Assembly (NCBI RefSeq): GCF_000472705.1 | Contig: NZ_AXAE01000015.1 | Span: 1 to 64,000, forward strand | Length of the DNA: 64,000 bases | Source of the DNA: Mesorhizobium erdmanii USDA 3471 | GTDB lineage: Bacteria; Pseudomonadota; Alphaproteobacteria; Rhizobiales; Rhizobiaceae | Direction: 5' to 3' | Shown: positions 59,348 to 64,000 of the stretch, piece after piece | How positions within the stretch are numbered: the stretch's first letter is position 1 | Layout of the letters: every line of letters begins with the position of its first letter | Program-made: the position numbers and the translations under genes | The notes under the pieces: generated by a model | Told to the model about the DNA's origin: nothing | Database searches by the model: none | What the model saw: the letters and a program-made list of their open reading frames with translations, nothing else

Positions 59348-59719
59348 TCACAGTTCGTTCCTGGGATACAGCCGCGCGATCTCGGCCGGCGTGAGATCGT
59401 CGAGCGAAACGAGTGCCGGGCCGTCGTGGCGAAACACCATCAACGTCCGCCTGCCGTCGACGAGGCCCCTGAAGTCGGCATGGGTGCGCCGCCAGACCTC
59501 GTCGAACGCCTCGGGCTTCTCGATCAGATGCGGTTTATAGCCAGCGACTTGCAGAGCCCCGAAGGTCTCGGCTTGTGCGTGGATGGGTACGCCGACCATA
59601 TCGGCGTCGTCCTCCGGTGCCCGCATCACCACGAGGCCAAGGATGCCGGCAACGATTATCGCATCATTGTTGAACGCCTGAAGACAGTCGCCGCCCGGCT
59701 GAAAGACTATCTGTGTCAC
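59348..59719 (-). CDS. 123-residue protein of unknown family
   Basis: A soluble protein, acidic, starting MTQIVFQPGGDCLQAFNNDA and ending LTPAEIARLYPRNEL, with LMVFRHDGPALVSLDDLTPA near the end. The first half has a hydrophobic strand (AIIVAGILGLVVMRAPEDDA). No known motif is visible. It lies 30 bp after the stop of the serine recombinase on the same strand, so it is probably part of the recombination module. The open frame and its codon use are consistent with a real gene. Confidence 0.6.
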   Translation of the reverse strand: MTQIVFQPGGDCLQAFNNDAIIVAGILGLVVMRAPEDDADMVGVPIHAQAETFGALQVAGYKPHLIEKPEAFDEVWRRTHADFRGLVDGRRTLMVFRHDGPALVSLDDLTPAEIARLYPRNEL

Positions 59720-59749
59720 GGTTTATCGTCCCTTCTCGCTGTCGCCTTG

Positions 59750-60514
59750 TCACCAACGGGACCCAAGCGGTGTACGCGATACTGGCTCGCCACCTTTAGC
59801 CATCTCATTCGGCTCAGCGTCGGGCTCGGGCAGATTGGATTTCAAGCGCTCTTCGCGATTGATGATGTCGGTCACCTGAACCGCAGTCCACGTCCCGCCG
59901 CGCGCCGAGGCAATGCCGCGCGCATTAAGCGCAAGGGCAACCTGACGCAACGATGTAACCCCCCTCGCTTGGATTTCGCGGATGATCGGCAAGATGTTGG
60001 CGGCGAAAGCGTCGGCTTGCGCCATACGAACCTCCATCGATCTTCGCTGCGCTTCAGCAAGCTTCGGACCGCCAAGTTTGACACCACGGTCTTTGGCAGC
60101 GGCCAGGGCGGCACGGGTGCGTTTCGAGATCACAGCTCTTTCGTGCTCGGCGACGGCGGCAAAGAGGTGCAGCACAAAGGGATCGACGTTCGGCCCCAGC
60201 TCGGCGACGATAAACGGCACGCGCTTCGCCATCAGACCGGAAATGAAGGCAACATCACGTGAAAGCCTGTCCAGCTTGGCAACGACTATTGAGCAGCCGG
60301 CCTTCTTCGCGACTGCAAGAGCCTTAGCCAGTTTCGGACGACGGGACAGTGCATCGGCACCCTTGCCGGTCTCGATCTCGACGAACTCGGCAGTCATTTC
60401 TAACCCCTCGGCCTCGGCAAAATGAGCTATGGCCTGACGTTGCGCCTCAATGCCCAGGCCACTTTTGCCCTGGCCGTTGGTCGACACGCGAAGATAGGAA
60501 ATGACCGGCTGCAT
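59750..60514 (-). CDS. Serine recombinase/resolvase family protein
   Basis: 254 residues. The resolvase domain begins [20 protein letters not shown], with catalytic Ser in RVST, followed by [20 protein letters not shown] (the Arg pair) and [20 protein letters not shown]. After it comes a short Recombinase-type DNA-binding part ([30 protein letters not shown]). It cuts and joins DNA by a Ser-linked intermediate; it is of the small invertase or resolvase class rather than a large phage integrase. Next to it, the 123-residue gene is possibly its partner. Confidence 0.92.
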   Translation of the reverse strand: MQPVISYLRVSTNGQGKSGLGIEAQRQAIAHFAEAEGLEMTAEFVEIETGKGADALSRRPKLAKALAVAKKAGCSIVVAKLDRLSRDVAFISGLMAKRVPFIVAELGPNVDPFVLHLFAAVAEHERAVISKRTRAALAAAKDRGVKLGGPKLAEAQRRSMEVRMAQADAFAANILPIIREIQARGVTSLRQVALALNARGIASARGGTWTAVQVTDIINREERLKSNLPEPDAEPNEMAKGGEPVSRTPLGSRW

Positions 60515-60632
60515 GAACGCTCCGTACGTCGTGTAAGGACTATATATGTTCGTTTACAATACTCACAATCCGTTCGAGCCAAGCCCTTTCGACTGCCGGG
60601 TTTCGACATGTAGCGGACACTTCAGTGCGATG

Positions 60633-61814
60633 TCAGTCCATCAGCATGTTGGATAACGGCTGAACATCCGACATCGTGGCGAATGAAATTGGCTTGCCTA
60701 ACCGAGCGAAAACTCCTCCCAGGTCCTTCTTTCCATGGTTTACGATGTGGATTTCCGGGACAAGACCATGCCCTTCATGACTGACCCATTTGAACTCAGA
60801 GGTTTCTATAATCCGGTCCCATTCACTCAGGTCTTTCCACGATCTCGTAGTATATGAACCGGCAAGAACCCACGGAAATGCGCGAGCCAGTCGATATTTC
60901 TCGCTGTACTGATCGGATGCGTGCGAGCAAATTGATATGGCGTCATGGAGGTAATGCATAGACGCTATAAGCGCGTCAAAAGGGCGGCTCCTGAGTTCAC
61001 CCTCATCGGCGAGGCCATGCATTAGATCATTGCGAAGCGTATTTATTAGCTTCCAGTCGCCTTTGCGCCGTGGGTCGGCACTACCAGGGTCCAGGCCGTC
61101 CAAGACGAAGGCGCGCACACCCACCAGTGTGTTCTTTTTGCGCGCGTATTCCCCACCGCAGTGCTCACATTTCCCCTTCATTAGTTCGGTGCCGGGCGTG
61201 AGACCGACCATCTTTGCTAATGGAGGTTCCATCGCCTCCAACCCTATGTAAGCTCCTTGAAAGGCAGCAATGTCATCTAGACGCCCTGCAGCTTCTCGGT
61301 ATCGGCGAGCAGCGCGTCGAAGCCGCTTGCCGCTCTCCAACCCATCCCAATGAGCAAGCAGACCCCTCACCGACTTGATCATCGGTTCGGATATTGCTTC
61401 AGGCCAATGGTGGTTGGGGAGTTGCAAGAACTGCACAAACTCGCAGTTCTCTTCCTTCCCGGCACCAAGGCGGGCCACTTGGTCAAGCGTGCTCGGCCCA
61501 AAAGTTGAACCAGATACCAATGAAACGGCAGACAGAAAGTCTTCGATTAGTTCAAACCCGTCCCTTGCCGCAGCCATGAGATCGGTATCGTGCTCTCCCT
61601 CGAACTCGATAGCCAAAATTGATCCGCCGACCTCTTTTTGACGAGCCGGTGCTGAGTGCGCAGGCCTGATCGCGATACTGGATGGCACTCCCTGTATCGA
61701 TAAGTCGATCTGTTTAGCGGCAACATCGATTGATAACGGCTGCCTTGCCAGGACACGATATGTTGCCTTCTTCGCAGTCTTGGTTCGCTTTGGTGTTTTG
61801 GTTTTTTTGCTCAT
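60633..61814 (-). CDS. HEPN-like protein with a zinc knuckle, unknown
   Basis: 393 residues. The N terminus is Lys/Thr-rich (SKKTKTPKRTKTAKK). The middle has a helix bundle with CEHCGG (about 216-219, half of a zinc knuckle) and TLRNDLMHGL, an Rx4H pattern (R261, H266) of HEPN RNases. HEPN proteins in accessory DNA are often toxins, abortive-infection factors or CRISPR/Cas-like nucleases; here activity is inferred only. ATG 61814 is preferred (GGGGG about 11 upstream). It follows the small terminase gene on the same strand. Confidence 0.7.
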   Translation of the reverse strand: MSKKTKTPKRTKTAKKATYRVLARQPLSIDVAAKQIDLSIQGVPSSIAIRPAHSAPARQKEVGGSILAIEFEGEHDTDLMAAARDGFELIEDFLSAVSLVSGSTFGPSTLDQVARLGAGKEENCEFVQFLQLPNHHWPEAISEPMIKSVRGLLAHWDGLESGKRLRRAARRYREAAGRLDDIAAFQGAYIGLEAMEPPLAKMVGLTPGTELMKGKCEHCGGEYARKKNTLVGVRAFVLDGLDPGSADPRRKGDWKLINTLRNDLMHGLADEGELRSRPFDALIASMHYLHDAISICSHASDQYSEKYRLARAFPWVLAGSYTTRSWKDLSEWDRIIETSEFKWVSHEGHGLVPEIHIVNHGKKDLGGVFARLGKPISFATMSDVQPLSNMLMD

Positions 61815-61916
61815 TTCTCGTTTGCCACCCCCCATTTGAATAGCGCGAGCAATATCAGGCCTGACCAGACCTTTGAACTACCGGGAGATGCAAAACCTTC
61901 GAATTGTCGCCAGGCC

Positions 61917-62360
61917 CTAGGAAGCCAACCGCCTCGGTGCGAACTTAGCCGTCCACTCTTCAAGGCTCAGCCGCTCTATATCGCAGGGCTCACGGAAGGG
62001 CTTTCGCAGCGTGGTGGCGACTTCGGCTTTGTCAACGATCAGCCCAAGCAGCTTGGCTTTGCCCATGATTGCCGACACGCCTGCAGCCGGGTTCTTGCAA
62101 GCAATGGCAAGCTTGCGCATGCTGTCGAGTTCAGCAATCAAATCATCGACCGTGATCTCTGAACGCCTTGCAGCCCCAGCCTGCAACTCGGCGATCCGTG
62201 ATTGCACCTGAACATTTCTGAACAGGCGCGCGGCTGCGACCTCAGCGGCATTGCCACGCGCAGCATAGCCAGCGTCAACATATGCGCGAGACTGTGGAAG
62301 GCCCTCGGCGAGGCCAAGGCAGAAACGCTCCTGCCGTATGTTCAATTTGTCGTTTGGCAT
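61917..62360 (-). CDS. Phage terminase small subunit (Terminase_2 family)
   Basis: 147 residues. LNIRQERFCLGLAEGLPQSR and AYVDAGYAARGNAAEVAAAR are the DNA-binding helix-turn-helix region, ARLFRNVQVQSRIAELQAGA follows, and DLIAELDSMRKLAIACKNPA, SAIMGKAKLLGLIVDKAEVA form the oligomerisation helices. It recognises pac or cos DNA. No large-subunit gene follows, as would be normal in a functional phage. Confidence 0.9.
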   Translation of the reverse strand: MPNDKLNIRQERFCLGLAEGLPQSRAYVDAGYAARGNAAEVAAARLFRNVQVQSRIAELQAGAARRSEITVDDLIAELDSMRKLAIACKNPAAGVSAIMGKAKLLGLIVDKAEVATTLRKPFREPCDIERLSLEEWTAKFAPRRLAS

Positions 62361-62448
62361 TGTGGTGTCATATTACCGCGATCTTGGAGATCGTGCCATG
62401 GGGTGGGCTGTGTGCAGTAGAAAAACATGAGCAACGACAGGTGACAGA

Positions 62449-62539
62449 TGACAGATAGTGACCGTCATTTCGATATAATCGCCGCGCTCGTGCGCACGCG
62501 CTTAAAGGACGATACGGGAAAACTGGTCATTATCTGTCA
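62449..62539. repeat. Spaced inverted repeat next to the primase gene
   Basis: TGACAGATAGTGACC (62449-62463) is inverted as GGTCATTATCTGTCA (62525-62539), one mismatch in 15. A further direct copy TGACAGAT begins at 62442. It lies a few bases after the primase stop. It might be a replication-origin repeat, an operator or a recombination site. Confidence 0.6.
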
Positions 62540-62543
62540 TTGG

Positions 62544-63899
62544 TCATTCCGGCCGCAGGTTCGGCTTCAGCCTTATGCCTTCAATACCGCGCGCGCCTGC
62601 CGTTCTCCGTTCCGTCAATCCGTGGCGAAGCATGGTCGGCTTGAAGGTCCGGATCGATCCGGGAAGTTCGCCGGCCGCCTTGGCATAGGCAGCCCAACTA
62701 TCAAAAAGCCTCTTCGTGGGTTCCCATTTGTAATGGTTGCCGGGATCGCAATCGCATTCGTCGGCCAGCCATTGGGCGAACAGGTCCTGATCGGCGAAAT
62801 AGCCGGCCGTCGCGTCGACGACGCTGTCGGGCCGTACAAGGCCGTTCGTCTGCCAGTCAAGGTAGCCGTCGATCATCCAGCGCAGGATCGCCGTCCATTC
62901 GCCTTTGAGCTTCGCTTCAAGCTCCTGGTCCGGCGCAGCGGGCTTGCGTGTGAACGGAACGATGTTGAAGCGTCGACGCGCCGCATCGTCGACGTTCCTA
63001 AGCTGTGGCTGATGGTTGCCGGCGATCATGAGCTTGAATGCCGGCCTGTAGGTGAAGAAGTCGCCGCGCATAAAGCGGGCGGTAATGGCGTCACCGCCCG
63101 TAAGGCTCTTGATACGGCCTTCGGCCCATGCCTTGCCATCATCCGTCTCGGAAGCCGTCACCAGACGTGCGCCCCTGAGCATGGCAATCTCAGTCGGGTG
63201 CCGGTCGCCTATCGAAGCGGTGAACGTGTCCATTGGCGCAGTCGTGGCGTAGTCGGCCATGATGCCGACGATGGTGTTCATAAACACGCTTTTGCCGTTG
63301 CCGCCGTCGCCATGCACGAACACAAGCGCATGTTCTCTGATGTCGCCGGTGAGGCAGTAGCCGCACCACTGCTGCAGGAAACGAACCATTCCAGCATCCC
63401 CACCGGTCGCCTCGCCGAGGAAGCGCAGCCACAGCGGGCAGTCGGCCGTCGATGAAGGCGCAACCGCCGTGAGCTTGGAGATGTGGTCACGAGGACGGGC
63501 CTCGAACAGCGAGCCGTCGCGAAGGTTGACGGTGCCGCCCGGCGTTCCAAGCAGGAACGGGTCCGCATTCCAGATGTCGGATGTGACGGCGAAATGCGGA
63601 TCGGCCTGCGCAAAGCGTTCGACGCCAGCCACGAAGCTGGTCTTCCGCACAGCGGCCGTCTCCTTGCCGGTGGTGCTCGCGGCCAGTTCCCTCGCAAATT
63701 CACGTATCAGATGGAACGCGATTTTCGTCTTGTCCGGCTGCCAACGAGAACCTGTCCACTCGAACCACATCCTGGCGTCATGGTCGTAGCGAAGTTCTTC
63801 TGAAAAATGGGTCGCAAAGCCAAGCGCCGCACCATCTTCCGTGACGGTTACAGCGTCATCGGTCGGCTTGCGGCGGCGCTTGTTGGGGAAGGCGTCCAT
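62544..63899 (-). CDS. P4-type phage/plasmid primase-helicase
   Basis: 451 residues. D5-N-like domain (LRYDHDARMWFEWTGSRWQP, FLLGTPGGTVNLRDGSLFEA, WLRFLGEATGGDAGMVRFLQ) followed by an SF3 helicase with Walker A VHGDGGNGKSVFMNTI, B region MLRGARLVTASETDD and sensor LMIAGNHQP. There is no N-terminal primase (Toprim/AEP) part in this frame, so it could be the helicase half only. The ATG at 63899 has AGGAG upstream and overlaps the stop of the preceding gene (TGATG). Confidence 0.93.
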   Translation of the reverse strand: MDAFPNKRRRKPTDDAVTVTEDGAALGFATHFSEELRYDHDARMWFEWTGSRWQPDKTKIAFHLIREFARELAASTTGKETAAVRKTSFVAGVERFAQADPHFAVTSDIWNADPFLLGTPGGTVNLRDGSLFEARPRDHISKLTAVAPSSTADCPLWLRFLGEATGGDAGMVRFLQQWCGYCLTGDIREHALVFVHGDGGNGKSVFMNTIVGIMADYATTAPMDTFTASIGDRHPTEIAMLRGARLVTASETDDGKAWAEGRIKSLTGGDAITARFMRGDFFTYRPAFKLMIAGNHQPQLRNVDDAARRRFNIVPFTRKPAAPDQELEAKLKGEWTAILRWMIDGYLDWQTNGLVRPDSVVDATAGYFADQDLFAQWLADECDCDPGNHYKWEPTKRLFDSWAAYAKAAGELPGSIRTFKPTMLRHGLTERRTAGARGIEGIRLKPNLRPE

Positions 63900-64000
63900 C
63901 AATAGCTCCTGCCGTGCCGGTGTCGATACTCGACGGCCGCGCGGACGATGTAATCGGGAATGGATTTGGGTGTGCGGCCGGCCCAATCGGCGATAAGCCC
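63899..64000 (-). CDS. Gene fragment upstream of the primase (cut by window edge)
   Basis: The frame open from the window edge ends TGA over the primase ATG and codes DWAGRTPKSIPDYIVRAAVE and YRHRHGRSY. Only the last 33 residues are visible. Given the coupling, it is probably a small phage-type protein in the replication module; it is not recognised. Confidence 0.6.
   Translation of the reverse strand, partial: GLIADWAGRTPKSIPDYIVRAAVEYRHRHGRSY

Larger units (their letters stand above)
54907..64000. mobile_element. Accessory element next to tRNA-Ser (satellite-like or decayed prophage), right end outside window
   Basis: From the tRNA 3' end to the right edge of the window nothing is a housekeeping gene. 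Read mainly on the minus strand, it carries a P4-type primase, a small terminase subunit, a serine recombinase, a HEPN-like protein and the SIR2 pair. By eye the SIR2, helical and HEPN genes are poorer in G+C than the core. I saw no second copy of the tRNA 3' end, no tyrosine integrase, no large terminase and no capsid gene, so the other end and possibly the integrase lie beyond 64000. Terminase small subunit without large subunit fits a phage satellite, but a degenerate prophage is also possible. Confidence 0.75.

Noticed and set aside
59064..59351. 95-codon minus-strand frame upstream of SIR2
   Set aside because: No ribosome site and no protein likeness; it lies where the SIR2 promoter should be.

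Overview
The window is a stretch of alphaproteobacterial chromosome, most likely Mesorhizobium or a close relative in the Rhizobiales. The evidence is the high G+C, the rhizobial form of pyruvate carboxylase, the DUF2312/GapR chromatin protein, a liv operon that includes the small DUF6867-type membrane protein, an alpha-type 6S RNA beside 5-formyl-THF cyclo-ligase, and dispersed intergenic palindromes of the kind common in that genus. The species assignment is an inference from gene content, because no search could be run.

Left part (1-13.6 kb). The window opens on the last 66 codons of an IS481-type transposase. Next come a TetR regulator divergent from an NmrA-like/DUF1772 pair, a SelT/W/H-type redox protein coupled to YebC, and an ArsR/SRPBCC/VOC group with a clear operator. 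One VOC gene in that group is broken by a 5-bp slippage repeat. TerC, a YmdB-type phosphodiesterase, 5-formyl-THF cyclo-ligase with 6S RNA, a MoxR ATPase with a CoxE-like VWA protein, an MBL-fold protein, MsrB, two unknown genes and GapR follow.

Middle part (13.6-39 kb). This holds pyruvate carboxylase, a complete branched-chain amino acid ABC transporter (substrate-binding protein, DUF6867-like protein, LivF, LivG with an unusual helix-hairpin-helix tail, LivM, LivH), and a hydroxyproline catabolic cluster (epimerase, FAD oxidoreductase, DapA-family deaminase) with its divergent GntR regulator. It continues with MmsA and a divergent LysR regulator, a small secreted protein, a two-gene lipoprotein operon pairing a phospholipase A2-like protein with a phospholipase D-like protein, DadA, two Rnk/GreA-C proteins and alanine racemase.

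Housekeeping part (38-54.9 kb). RppH, a divergent polysaccharide deacetylase, CtpA, an EnvC-like murein hydrolase activator, RlmH, RsfS, NadD, ProA, ProB, ObgE, L27 and L21 (L21 with an HHH tail) form the conserved block. An MscS channel, an MFS transporter, an EEP-family hydrolase and two GNAT acetyltransferases are interspersed. The block ends at tRNA-Ser(CGA).

Right part (54.9-64 kb). Immediately after the tRNA-Ser lies accessory DNA read almost entirely from the minus strand: a P4-type primase/helicase, a small terminase subunit, a HEPN-like protein, a serine recombinase, an unknown 123-residue protein, a catalytically complete SIR2 protein and a 909-residue helical partner translationally coupled to it. 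No large terminase, capsid or tyrosine integrase is visible inside the window. The region looks like a phage satellite or decayed prophage carrying a defence cargo. The SIR2 plus 909-residue pair is the best candidate here for an undescribed antiphage system.
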